Source: Datnioides undecimradiatus (Eukaryota > Chordata > Actinopteri > Lobotiformes > Datnioididae). From it: a stretch of DNA of 64,000 nucleotides. Below the pieces are notes generated by a model. The model did no database searches. It was not told the DNA's origin and worked only from the letters and a program-made list of their open reading frames with translations. The DNA lies in assembly GCA_008933995.1 (NCBI GenBank), contig WARS01003208.1, forward strand, positions 448,133-512,132, written 5' to 3'. Position 1 is the stretch's first letter; every line of letters begins with the position of its first letter. Shown piece after piece: positions 13,001-24,779 of this stretch. A program made the position numbers and the translations under genes.

Positions 13001-14094
13001 GAATGGGGGCAGTTAGGTTAGCAGATATGTAATTTCAGTCAATGTAAAAGCAGTGATTTGGAAGTAAAGGCCAGTGATGCAAACGGTGAAGCATTTACTG
13101 CATCTACCCGTTCCTTCTTTATGTTACTGTATATAACAGATAAGTCACAAAACTGCCCAGAAGCTTTTAGTATTGCACTGTATGTGTAACTTTTATTATT
13201 GAAACAGAAAGGTTTTAATGTAGATGTATATTTGTGTAATGGCAAGAGCCACACATGGAAGTATAATGCCAGTTCACACTCTCTTACACTATATGTTTGC
13301 TCATTTTGTTGATTTAATTTACAGTTTACAACCCACAAACAGTTTGTTTGAATGAGAACAATTTTATTTGCTTTTAACCTTACATTGTTAACAATGTAAA
13401 GATACATCAGCACTATATTGTATTGCATCACTGCTATTATGTTTATTACTTTGTCTTTGAGATAGCATGGTAGTTCCTGGTGGTAGTTCTCTCTTCTCCC
13501 ATCAGGCCAAACCATGTGCTGCCATGTCACGGTGGCATCACAGGAGCCAAGCCATTACAGGATGCTGCAAGAATGTGTGAAGCAAAACACTAACAAGATT
13601 CTCAGAAGGGCTCCTATCAGATGTTTCTGCTGAAGTTATTGCTGAACTGTATCTGTTCAAACTGAAAAGGTTTTGCTTAATTAATCCAATTCTTTAAAAA
13701 GTTCACCAAAGTGAATATGTGGCGTCTGTATTTTCCATTACTGTTTTTTCCAGCAGCAAACTTTGAGGATGTATCCCACCATCCTTAGTCAATAAATAAA
13801 AAGAAATAAAAACAGGGAATTTGTTCTAAACAAGTGTACTTTAACTTAGAAAACTTTAGAAAATACACACCTGATTTATCTGTTGAAGCTTCATACTGTA
13901 TTTACACATAATGAGGACTGTGTATTTTATTAGTCATTTCGTACAGTTAGTCATGGCACAAATTTGTATTCAAAAAGTCCTCAAAAACAAAAACAGTGCT
14001 TGAATGTAAACTCTGGTTTCTAAGTGCAATGTGGCTTGCTAACAAGGAAGTAGCAGCTGCAAACTAGAACTGTTTTAAGTAAGCATACTGAGTT
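10020..14094. other. Intergenic DNA, no gene seen
   Basis: This is AT-rich sequence without recognisable exons. The longest frame, on the minus strand at 13039-13530, has AT-driven composition (many Asn, Ile, Lys, Tyr), no recognisable domain and no repeat structure, so I do not call it a gene. Around 12700-13020 the base composition is more balanced and the sequence looks unique. Confidence 0.45.
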
Positions 14095-14712
14095 TTGTCA
14101 TGCATTTTGTAGCTGAACCAGAGTTACAGGTTGTTATGTGACCACTTGCGCCCACTGTGATGCTGTGCATTAACACAGAATCAACAAAGACCTCAAACAT
14201 CTGCAGACAGCAAACACCAAAACCTGTGTCAGACCCCAGCTTCATGCCATGGATCAGTGCCAGGGAGGTCAGTGTGTCAGGTCAGGAGGGCATTCCAGTT
14301 GTGTTTTTCCAGTATTAGTTTGATTGTGCACTGTGAATTAGTCCCCTTGTGTGAGAATGTCAGTGCTGTGTTCTACTGCACCATGCTATGGCTCTAATGG
14401 AGGACTTTGAGTACAGATGACCTGGACCGTGGCGTGATAGAACTCCAAGGCTCCATCATGAAATCACAAGTTTCGTGCTTGCGCCAATGCAATTGTCAAC
14501 CCTACTCAGTAAAGGACATCCGGCACACTTCAGAGGCAGCTCTTTACACTCTTACAAAGCAGGACTTCCAGTGAGCTTCCAAAGCACTGCAGGAGTGCTG
14601 TAAACAGTGTATCAATGCACACGGAGACTACTTGGAAGGGGGTGGTAGCCCAAATTAAATCAGGTGCAGTTTTTTTTTTTTTTATGGGAGTAATCTAAAA
14701 ATCATAGACAGC
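14095..14712 (+). pseudogene. Mariner-like transposase relic, copy A
   Basis: Translating across frameshifts gives scattered mariner transposase hallmarks. A block reading about SVCQVRRAFQLCFSSISLIV (14271-14330) corresponds to the segment between the first and second catalytic aspartates. Near the end, TLTKQDFQ and CINAHGDYLEGGG correspond to the conserved C-terminal motif. Stops and frameshifts are frequent, so the copy is dead. It shares long near-identical stretches with copy C, for example 'gtcaggtcaggagggcattc', and weaker ones with copy B. Terminal inverted repeats were not identified. Assignment rests on remembered mariner motifs. Confidence 0.75.
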
Positions 14713-15084
14713 TTCAGTCGTTCTACACACTGTCTTAGTCAGTGGCTAATATGGTCCTCAGGCAGTGGAGGAAGTCAAAATGAGATGCATGCACACACCC
14801 AAAGTAACATATCAAATGCAACTTCCTCTTTCAACCAGCCAGAAGAGCGGGTACTGCCATTCCCTCAGCGACTGGTATTCCTGTTCATGCTGCCATGTTC
14901 CCCACGGGCAAACACATCCTAAGGGAAGACATATTCAGAAGCAGTTTTTCGCGTCCTGTCTCCAGGAAGCATCCTTGAAAAGGTATGATGTTCAATGGAG
15001 GATAGATGGATAGGTATAGTTAAAAAAAAGTTCCTAGTAGGCACTTCTTTAAACTTACAAACACACACAGGCATACATACACAT

Positions 15085-15086
<2 letters not shown>

Positions 15087-15127
<41 letters not shown>
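15087..15127. repeat. (AC)n microsatellite
   Basis: About 20 AC units follow a less regular acacac/ataca run starting near 15058. It is the first of two CA tracts separated by about 170 bases of unique sequence. Confidence 0.95.
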
Positions 15128-15130
<3 letters not shown>

Positions 15131-15294
15131 TCTCACAGCCACAAACACCCGATCAAACCGCCCCCTCCCACGCGTCTGTCGATCTGCACCCTAAACAAAG
15201 ACAACAAAGCAATCCCCAATGGAGAGCGACCATTTCTGACTGCCTGCATATAACATGTCTCCTGCTTCCTCTCATGCTGACTACCTCGCTCACT

Positions 15295-15296
<2 letters not shown>

Positions 15297-15352
<56 letters not shown>
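15297..15352. repeat. (CA)n microsatellite
   Basis: There are 28 uninterrupted CA units. Open frames of His-Thr or Val-Cys repeats crossing this tract on both strands are artefacts. Confidence 0.95.
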
Positions 15353-15355
<3 letters not shown>

Positions 15356-15359
15356 CCAT

Positions 15360-18300
15360 ACCACATGATGTAATGAACCTGCAAGGCTCTCCCTTTTCTC
15401 TTCTCACTGTAGGATCATTTTCTTCAGCTGCACTTTTTATTCACTCTCAGAGAGGAAATTTTTAGAGTGCACCCCACCCCTCTCCTTGCAACATGTCTCT
15501 CAACTCACCCCCACTCTCCACCCCACTTTATTTAAATACAAAGTTTGAGGTACATGCCACACCTACTCTCTGAATGAAGCCCATTCCCCTGGCTCACTTT
15601 CCAAGTAATTTCCATGTTTTTCAGCAAGTACGGATTTCTGCGCTACACCAGTGCATTGCTTTAATTTGTGGGTAAATAAAGAGTTTAAAGGCACTGTGCC
15701 CATTGGGGGTTCCAGCTTTGGGGAGATATTCTGAGGCAGTGAGCAATCATTAGGCAAAGGGTGGTTGGCTGGTACACATCATGATGCAAACAAGCTGTCA
15801 GCACTGACCTGACAAGCTTTCATGACATCAACACTCACACTTTGGATTTCTTTCTTAGATTTCTTTCTTCTTGATATAGCAAGCTCTTCTGGTATGTTTA
15901 GAGTTTAGATTAAATACAAATCTTTTCTGGAGACTCTAATCATCCTGTCTTTAGACTGGCAATCTCAAGGCAAGTATCAAAAATTGGCCAAATGTTATGC
16001 TGAATGGACTGAAATCATGATACAAACACAACATTTAAAGTGGCAAACTGCAAAGAATGTTCATTTTAAATTAAGTTTTGTTTAACCAGTTTTTCTTTTT
16101 TTTTTAGATTTAACTATTTCATACGACCTATTTCTCTATCTGAAAGCACTTATAATGTAAACTGTTTCTGGTTTATCCAAAGTAAAAGGGACACTTTTCT
16201 TATACAGACTGTGGACAATAAGTAATTATGTTCATAAACGTGATGTCATCCACAGAAACAGTGCCACCACCTTGTCTTAATTTGGGAGCCCTTATAGTCT
16301 CATACAAAAAAACTCTCCAGCTTTGTGAATTGCTCTTAAGAGAAAACTCTTTGACAGGAATTTGTAGCATCATTTAGGAGAACTACAAATGATAAGATAG
16401 GACATGACTCCTGAAATCTCAAAGCTCAAGCTAAGATAATCTTGATTACTTATGAGTTATTTGGAAAACTTCTGTAGAGCAACAGAAAACCTTATACATG
16501 TATCTGATTTTAGCTTATGTCTCCATTGCTCTCATTTAACACTCTGTATTCCCTAGGTCAGACAAGATGAGCAAACCACACTGTGGCTTAGTAACTAGCT
16601 AAATTCTGCTTTTTCATCTACATATGTTTACCAGGTTCCCTCATCTGTATAATCCTTTCATTAGCAAGGGTCTTTCTTTAAAACCTTAAAACACATGCAG
16701 CACGGCTACAAGATCACAAAGCAGCAACCGATGTTTAAATTGCCAGGTTTCATTTGACAACTTCTCCTTGATAAGTTAAGAAATTCTTCAATTTAAAGAA
16801 GCAACTCCATCCCTCTAATCTGTGGCACCATTGGTGCCATTAAAAGGCATCCATCTACTGCTACATCTCTGAGTCTCTGAGAAATGTAATTATTAGCATA
16901 TGGAGACAAAAAAACACACAAAAAGTCATTACTGCAACAACATGGGAATCTCTAGTTGTCAGCTCTGTCCAAAAGAGCCAATTTCACAATAAATGCTGAT
17001 TACTAATGGCAATGGTCTGTGATTATAACCTTAATAATTTCTTCTGAGAGTGATTACACATTCCAAAACAGATAAGCCTCATGAAAAAAAAATGTCTCAC
17101 CTCTGAAAATGAAATATCCTGTTCTTTCTCATACAGTGTATAACACGGCCTAAAAAAACACTACTGAGAGCAGGGTGAAAACACTGGTGCCCTAGAGAGG
17201 GAATAAGATACAATGTTGTTAGGGGGTAATGTTTGAAAATTTTAATGTTTTCAAGATAGCCTCATCTGCATTCATATTGTTGGACATATGCTCAAAAACT
17301 GCAGAAATAGCTGGTTATTGCTAACTTGCAACAGCTGCAGACAGAAGGTTTTTACACTACAAATGACTGGTGTCTGATGTTTTTTAGGTATGGGGTTATC
17401 TAAAGAGTTGTGTGATGGATAATGTGAGAAGAAAGAGGAAAAATTAAGTTCTGCTGACTATATTTGGATAAATTGTTTGACTTTTAGACTGAATATGAAA
17501 AGTGAGTTGTTGCTCTAATATAGTTTTCCTCTTGGAAAAAGAAGTATGAAGTAGCATACAATTTTAATACTATAATAAATGATAAATTAGTAAAGTAACA
17601 GTACGTTGATAGTAGTTCAGAATGCACTTAGGTTTAGGGTACATTTCGTGGTTGCCAGTGTTGTTGCCACTTATAGCCTATGGATCATTTGCTGCAGTCC
17701 TAATTCAACAATAGGTCAATGTTAAATTAACCAAAGGAGTTATGAATAATAAGTACTAAGAGCAACATTAGACAATATTACAGCAGCATTGCTGAAAATG
17801 ACTTTCAAGAGTAATGCTTGATTTTATAATCTATATGGGTTTTGTGTATCACTCTTTTTCTGTTATCTAGATACAATACATTTTTGTAACAGTATGTTTT
17901 TGTGCTTCCTCCCTGACCACATGTGTTTAAGATGAAGTATCATGCTTTTTGATGCAGTAAGGTATGTTGATTTAAAGGACTAGACTATGAACAGGGGCAG
18001 GGGTTTTAATATCTTGGAGCCTTTGTCCTGCTGCCAGACCTTGTCTGTCAGACAATTCAATACAGGCTCATTTTGCAGTTTGACGCCTGAGCGACAGCTT
18101 TTGAGTGAGTTAGTGTCCCTGACCATCAATTAGGAGCACACCTCATTGACACACATAAAAACCCTGCCATCCTGTTCTCTCAGTAATAGTGGGCATGACA
18201 GTTTATCATTATCCATGAAAAATGCTGGATTTTGCAAACACATGGCTGTTTTGATGGCCCTCCACCACTTGAGTGTCACTCAGTTTTGTGCAGCTGTTTG

Positions 18301-21300
18301 TTTCCATGTGATTATTTTTTCCTCTCCCAAGGCCAAATGGTCATTTTGCTTTAATGAGCTCGCCATTCTATAAAACACAAAGCAGCAATGGGGTGTGGAG
18401 TGCAAGGTTCCAAAGGCTTATTGAGAGTTTTAACCAAGGCTACTAAAGGTAGACAACAGGCAATTACAGCTAATTGCTTTTGAACAACTATAAAAAAACA
18501 CATTCACTCTTGTTACTTTTTTTTTTTCAAAATATAGGAATCGCAATGACCATGCCAAAGCGTGATCTACACTTTTGCAGCCCCATATTTTTATGTCATT
18601 AAATCTTGATGAACTTGGGAAAGGTTTATGTAGGGTAAGCGACAGACATACTTTAAATAATTATACTCATTTAAAGAGTTCGGCCTTCTCATGCCAGCCT
18701 TCTCAACAAAGACTTTGCGCTAAAGAGTTCTCAAATTATTGCTGAAAGACCCCCAACACATTGCAATTTTTACTACTTAAGTCTAACTGATACAATTATG
18801 TACTTGTGAGCAGCCCAGAAGCATGACTCAAGTGTCAACACTTGACGCCGTGATTACCATTTGACAAAAACATTGTTAATTACAACTCAGAAGTTAAGTG
18901 AAGAGCCAGGCGCTGAAGCATTAAAACATAAATGAAGCCTTTGCCCCCCTTCAGCAATGGTAGATAATGGGATTCCACATCAATAAACACTTAAGAGATT
19001 TTTTCACATCAAGTGCCAGCATCCTGCAGAAAAAGTGCTATTTGACAGTAATATTTCCTCTGTATTCACTTAAGAGATTTCTGTCCAACAGTGCTCCTAT
19101 TTATTTTGATGTGACTTTTATTTGTTGTTTCTTTTAGAGCCAACTCATTTGATACCCCTTGGTCTTCCAACCTTGTTTCATATAACATCTTCCAGCTAAG
19201 TTAGCCTTGCCTCCCATTTGTTGAATAATTTATGACTTACAATTCAATACTATTGGATTGGGGAGAAGGGGACTCAAAAGTTGAATTACAAAACATCACA
19301 TTCTTTCATCTCATAAAGTTTTTTTTTTTTTTACAAAGTGCAGAGGTCAATTATGAGTCCTCTGGCAATAGCTGGTATGAATAATACACCAAAGGGCTCC
19401 AGAACCTTGGGAGAGTTCCTCCACTTGTGTAGATTATTGACGCTTTTACTTTTTTTCTTCCTATCCTCAGGTAAAAAAAATGGACCCTTTGTCTGTGGTC
19501 TCCTGTACTGTTCATGCCTCCATTGCCTCAAGGCAAAAGAGGCCTAATTTGCACCGGTCTGTTTTGGGGCCAATTATTATAATACCAAATGTACTGGAAA
19601 CACAATAAAATTGAAAACAATAAAGAGTGGGCCCACCAATATCATGCATTTTAATAATCCTCTCATTAAAGATGCATTTCATGCAGGTTTTACCTCACCA
19701 TCTTTAGACTCTTATTACCTGCAGAACGTGGACCTAGTCCCGGTGTGCGGAGGCCATCAATTCAACTTCAGTCTAAGCACCCTTTTAGAAAATCACATGT
19801 GGAAAATGGAACATGGAATATCACCTCTGAAAAATGTGATAAAAGAAAAGAAATTGCCTATCATATCAAACCTATTAAGTTTCTAATTAATTGATCAAGT
19901 GATAAATGTGACATTTAGTCACATGAAGTTATAGTCTTCCATTGCTTTAGCGTTTTCACATCGACAGATCAAATTTCACATTTCTCATGTGAAATTGGTG
20001 TCACAGAAGATTATTTTCCTCCCTAATTCTTCATTATATATTGCTAACTATTTCATTGCACTAGGGATTTTTTAAGGATTTTGTAAGTAAGCTACATCTT
20101 GGAAATTCTAAGACCATTATAATAAGTCTATCATATACAGGTCTGTATGCTGTTGCCAGATATTCATGTTTTATATTTCCATTAACATTACTTTTTGCCT
20201 TTGCTGGCCTGATGCATCAGTTTTGTTTATGGACAGCAAAAAATGAATGATATTTACAATATTTATATACTGCACCTTTACTGTTACTGTAATTACAAAC
20301 CGTGAAATGAAAGTAAATAAGTAGCTAATCATACACTAGCAAAACAGTGCTTTACATTGGTTTAGCCTACTGTCTGTACAATCCAAAACATTATAATAGG
20401 TAAAAATGCCAATCAAAACTATATTTTTGAACAAAAAACCCTACAATATAAGGTTTTTCAGTATCATCACAGAGTAACTAATGTTTATAGCTGTTACATT
20501 TAGTTTACGGTCAAAATAAATAAATAAAATGCTGATTTTACAAGTTTTACATTTTACAAGTAAGTGGTTTTGTAATTGCACTTACCTATTGAATAACCAG
20601 CTACTGCAAAATATTGAAAGTGTTTGTTAAATTACACCCATTGAGACAACTTGAAACCACTGAAATATCCAGTACTACAGCTGAGTGTTTGTTTTTCAGT
20701 ACCCCTCCTGACTTGTGTCCTGTCTTGCAGCACTAGATGTCAGTGTTCTCGTTGCTCTGTGGAGCTGCAGGCAACATGGACTGCAGCCTGGGATGAGCTT
20801 CAGAAAAATGCATCCTATTTTTTAACTTGAAAGGCCTTGTTCCTCATGGATTTCATACTATAGCCTCCTGCGTCACAGCCTGATTCCTGAGGGCATCTCA
20901 TAATGAGCTGCAAACTGCTGAGCTGTGCTTTCTTATGGATCCACTCTCATATCAGTACTCAGTCCTGCATCTCTCGCCACTTGTTGCCACTTCAGTTATC
21001 CCTATAAACTACATCACCACAGCAAAATCAATTGAAGCTTTGACGATAAGTTATTAAAGATTACAAAAAGGATTAAATTAAAACAGTGAAAAAGAAACAT
21101 TCACTCAAAAAGTGCAGTCACTAACTTTAATCATATACATTAAAAGCTTTTATATGGCTTATTCCTTTAAGGCTACATAGAGGAATATTTGCAAAAAGCT
21201 AAGATGGCTAAGTAAAACTGCATAGTTCCCAAAGGCTCTAGGGTGTCTGGGTGTCAACTAGTCTGCTAATTTAATTAAATATTTGTTTTGGAATATCTAC

Positions 21301-22429
21301 TTACATAACAAGTGCCTTATAGTGAGTCCTACCTGAATGCCTGATCTCCAGGACATATGTATTAGAGGGATGGGGCCATGTATCAAAAAGTAATTTTAAA
21401 GCCTTCAGCATTTTAGGTTTTTTCCCCATTATTATTATTTTATATTCTTATTTTAAATTGCTAAATCAAATTAACAGACAGCAAATCTGCACCTTCTATA
21501 GCATAATCTTTTACACACTATACAATGAGTGAGACAAAGAGGTTAAATTGGAACCCAAAAGATAATGTTTGCCTTTTGCTGCCATAACAGGTTAATCCAT
21601 CAATGGTAGAAATACCAATTATCAGACAAAATGTTGAAACATATTTTAAAGATTGAAATAAGATTGAAATGCTTGATATATCGTCAGCAAAATTATAATG
21701 AAAATAGACATCTCTCATTACAATGAGATGTCCAAGGAACCAGTCTTGAAGGAGAAATAATAAAACAAACAACTGATATGTTCAGTACTTACATTTGTTC
21801 ATTTCTATATTTATATATAAAAACAGTTTACAGTATAATTCAGAGGATGGATGTTAATATAACATTTCAGTGGTCTTTATTTACAAACAGGGAGTATTAG
21901 TACAAAATATTTAAATTAAATCCATTTACTAAAAGCTCAAACTGAATCCAATTTAAATTACATAACATACATATTCTTAGCTTTTTGTTCTTCACATCCA
22001 TAATTAAGGTGCCATACTTGATTCAAAACAGGGAACCAACCAATTTAGATATGTGGATACAAAAGGTACTGGGAGAATGATAAGCAACTGAATCATCAAT
22101 CAACCCAAAATAGACATATATTAAATATAAAATGAATTGTGTGCATTTGAAACCTACTTAACGGGATATCTTTGATATAAAATGTTAAAATGATTCCTTA
22201 CCTTTACCTACGTTGAACCCATCATAGGCTTTAAGCACTGAGAAAACTGAGGTCAGCTTCCTAATAACATTTTCAGGAGTTTTTGCATTCTACAGTTTTT
22301 CACATACACATATTGAGGTTTTAATTTCAATATTTTGGATACTGAATGACTTTAAATGTTACTGTAAAAGAAAAAAGGGAGATTCGTTTAAAGCATCTTT
22401 AAACCATCTCATTAATGCGTGGTTTCACG
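15360..22429. other. Intergenic DNA upstream of the ARHGEF39 gene
   Basis: I see no convincing exon. Repeat content is low, and several parts (notably 18060-19060) look unique and motif-rich. The short open frames near 18146, 19331, 19611 and 21518 lack domains. This may hold distal regulatory DNA, but the sequence alone does not prove it. Confidence 0.45.
18060..19060. promoter_or_regulatory. Candidate conserved non-coding block
   Basis: The block is repeat-poor and has many homeodomain-like cores, such as 'accatcaattaggagc', 'ggcaattacagctaattgc', 'aaataattatactcattt' and 'attgttaattacaactc'. Such clustering is typical of developmental enhancers, but the claim needs alignment to other fish. 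Confidence 0.27.
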
Positions 22430-22513
22430 AGCACCTCCAGAAGCTTATACAGTATCGCTGCTGTGAGCCCAAAGCAGGAGGTTCTTCCTGTTATTGTCCC
22501 CGGCATAGAGTAG

Positions 22514-22518
22514 CCAAT
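22514..22518 (+). promoter_or_regulatory. CCAAT box (NF-Y type)
   Basis: CCAAT sits in an extended agCCAATcagag context, close to the optimal NF-Y site, about 30-70 bases before the inferred start. It is 24 bases upstream of the ETS motif. Confidence 0.6.
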
Positions 22519-22542
22519 CAGAGTGCGCCGCAAGTGCGCAGC

Positions 22543-22549
22543 CCGGAAG
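22543..22549 (+). promoter_or_regulatory. ETS/GABP motif CCGGAAG
   Basis: This is a match to the GABP/ELK-type core found at the start sites of many CpG promoters. A second GGAA core on the minus strand (within 'ttcttcctgtt', near 22483-22493) lies upstream. Confidence 0.5.
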
Positions 22550-22605
22550 AAGGAAGCTCAATCCGAAAAGAGCGCCTTGATTAAAAGTGGAGACGTTACC
22601 TGAAG

Positions 22606-24607
22606 GTAAACCTAATTTTGTTTTAATATTGTGTATAAGCGACGTGAAGACCTTTTATATTGTGGTTTCATTTCTCAACAGAAGCAACGTCACGGCGACA
22701 AATAAAGCCAGTTTGTTTTGTTAGAAATGCGCTCATGAGGGTAACAGTGCAGACAGATTTAAACAATGTTAGACAAAAGTAAAGCCCACAAAGATTTGGC
22801 ATTCTTTCACGTATTGTGTTGTCGCAGTTATATGTAGGCCACGGCCTACACCGGGGTTTAACTCAAAGAGCAAATATTTTAAGAAAGTGTCAGTAACCTA
22901 AAACTAACCGAACACACCCAGTTATCCCAGCCTGCTTGTCTTGTCTTAACCGGAGTTTTATGTACTCTAGAGCTCAAGTTTCGACGAAATTCGGCGAAAG
23001 TCATGGCATGAAAGCTTTACATACCTCAACACCATTATTAAAGATTAATATAGAGTTAAATACGAAGTGAAATCTATTTGGTCCTTAGTCGCCCATATTT
23101 TGCCACAAACGTCACTTTTACATGTTTAGCTGTACTTATTTTTTAGGAAATTCAACCCCTGATATGCTTGTGATGTGAAATTCGTGATGGGGGTATCAGA
23201 TGATTGACAGTGCTTTTCAGTGGGTTCATACCACATGCTACTTAATTAACTGCTAAATAGTTACTTGTTCATGTTTAATTCTATATCTACAAAAGTTATT
23301 TCAGTCATATATAACTCAGCAGATGAGTGTTTGCCCAGTTTTAAGGGATTTTTAGATATTGAAATTTCACATTTCCTGCATACTTGAAGTTTTTGTTTTG
23401 ATAATGGGATTTAATATGAAATTAAACAAACCACATTCTTAAATAAATGTTAGCTGGTAACTTCAGGTACTGCATGTTACCAGGATGACTCCTCATAAAT
23501 GTGTAGTCAAAGTGTGTAAGATGTATTCTAGTTGTATTAGCTTGTTAGGTGGGGTTAGGTGGCAAATCAGATTAGAGACCATCAGAGCAATCCAGTCAAG
23601 CTTTATTCGAAGCTTCCACTCACATCATACATGCAATATATAGTGACAAAGAATAAATATGTTGGGCAGTATTTAAAGCATCCAGGCTGTTTACCTGTCT
23701 GGTATCTGTTTCACTCTAACATGTGTAACAAGACCAAACAGGGGCTGCAGCTGATCCTTCCTTGTCTTGTGGACTGCATTCCCTAGTCAGCAGTGTTCCA
23801 ACTTTAGTTTGCCCTCCATCACAGTTTAAACAAACATTGCATGTTGATAGCCGAATGCCACTATATAACTTTACTATACTATCTAGGGCCATTAGTATCA
23901 CTAGCCATTGTTTAATATTAGCGCAGGATTCAGGAGAAGTATGGGCATGTCAGCCTTATCTCATCCAGTTATATTTACTTTTTTTTGGTCAAAAGCCAAA
24001 TAGTGAAGTTAAGGTGCACACAGGTATGCTGGAATTTTTTAATAATGGGACACTATGCAGGCTTCATGATAAACTTAGGTATACTGTTTGATGGTTTTGT
24101 AGTATAGCTCATCATCCAGTCACAGTGAGGCCCACCATGTGAGCTTTTTTTTTTGTGGGAGAGATGTACCCTGGTTAGCTTTGATCAAACAAGACATCTT
24201 GTTTACAGTGCATGGAACCTCAGGGACAGTACAGGGGTTAATTGCTGCTAAAGCTCTACCCTCTACCCACTGCAAACTCTGCTAATACAAAGAAGATGAC
24301 ACTAATAAGGGAATGCAAGAAGGAAGCTGCTTCTCTATAGATATAGGCAACTCATGAAAATATGTAGCCACATTTTAGGATGCATCTTCACAACTGTAAA
24401 TTGTGAGTGGTTATGTCACTTTCTTAAAATATATTTTCTTTGCTGTGAACTAATCAGTAGTTTTAAGAGGAAATCCTCAGTTGGATTGGAGAGTGGACTG
24501 TTGTTATACAATTGCATACTACAGCATGTGACATCATGGTCTGTTTATTATTTAATGCTGTGCCTATCTGTAAACCTGGCCTGGTCAGATTGTTTGTTTC
24601 TCCGCAG
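22606..24607 (+). other. arhgef39: Intron 1 of ARHGEF39 (between untranslated exon 1 and exon 2)
   Basis: The inferred donor is gtaaac. The acceptor is 'tgtttctccgcag', a strong pyrimidine tract. The first 150 bases keep CpG-rich character, including a CRE-like 'aacgtcacggcgac'. The rest is unremarkable AT-rich sequence, and open frames near 23559-24091 have no recognisable domain. Confidence 0.5.
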
Positions 24608-24779
24608 TGTCTTCCTCATCTCTTTGACCATGAGTTTCTCCCCTGGTCCATCTGGTCTGCTTGGATGCACACGTATCCAGCAGCAGAGAGAACGCTGGGA
24701 GATCAAACGCAGCCGGACAGCCAGGGAGTTGGTGCAGACAGAACAACGCTACTGCCAACAGCTGGAGTTGGTCACCACT
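24608..24779 (+). CDS. arhgef39: ARHGEF39 exon 2: 22-base 5' UTR, start codon and start of DH domain
   Basis: Coding starts at 24630 and gives residues 1-50. The exon begins MSFSPGPSGLLGC, then the charged RIQQQRERWEIKRSRTARE, and enters DH helix CR1. The acceptor is 'ctccgcag', the donor is 'gtatgt', and the exon ends in phase 0. Confidence 0.9.

Larger units (their letters stand above)
22430..22605 (+). promoter_or_regulatory. arhgef39: TATA-less CpG-containing promoter and non-coding exon 1 of ARHGEF39
   Basis: CpG dinucleotides, scarce in the flanks, cluster here ('gtgcgccgcaagtgcgcagc', 'ccggaag', 'gagcgcc'). A CCAAT box within 'tagccaatcagag' (CCAAT at 22514-22518) is a strong NF-Y site, and CCGGAAG at 22543-22549 is a classic ETS/GABP site. 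No TATA box is present. A good donor, 'gaag|gtaaac', sits at 22605/22606, so a short untranslated first exon probably starts between about 22550 and 22580 and ends at 22605. It would splice to the acceptor before 24608. NF-Y plus ETS promoters are typical of broadly or proliferation-expressed genes. The transcription start is inferred. Confidence 0.6.

Noticed and set aside
13039-13530. Longest minus-strand open frame in the upstream region (163 codons)
   Set aside because: AT-driven composition, no recognisable domain, no splice or promoter context; likely chance.
15133-15465. Open frames of His-Thr or Val-Cys repeats on both strands
   Set aside because: They are translations of the CA microsatellites, not proteins.
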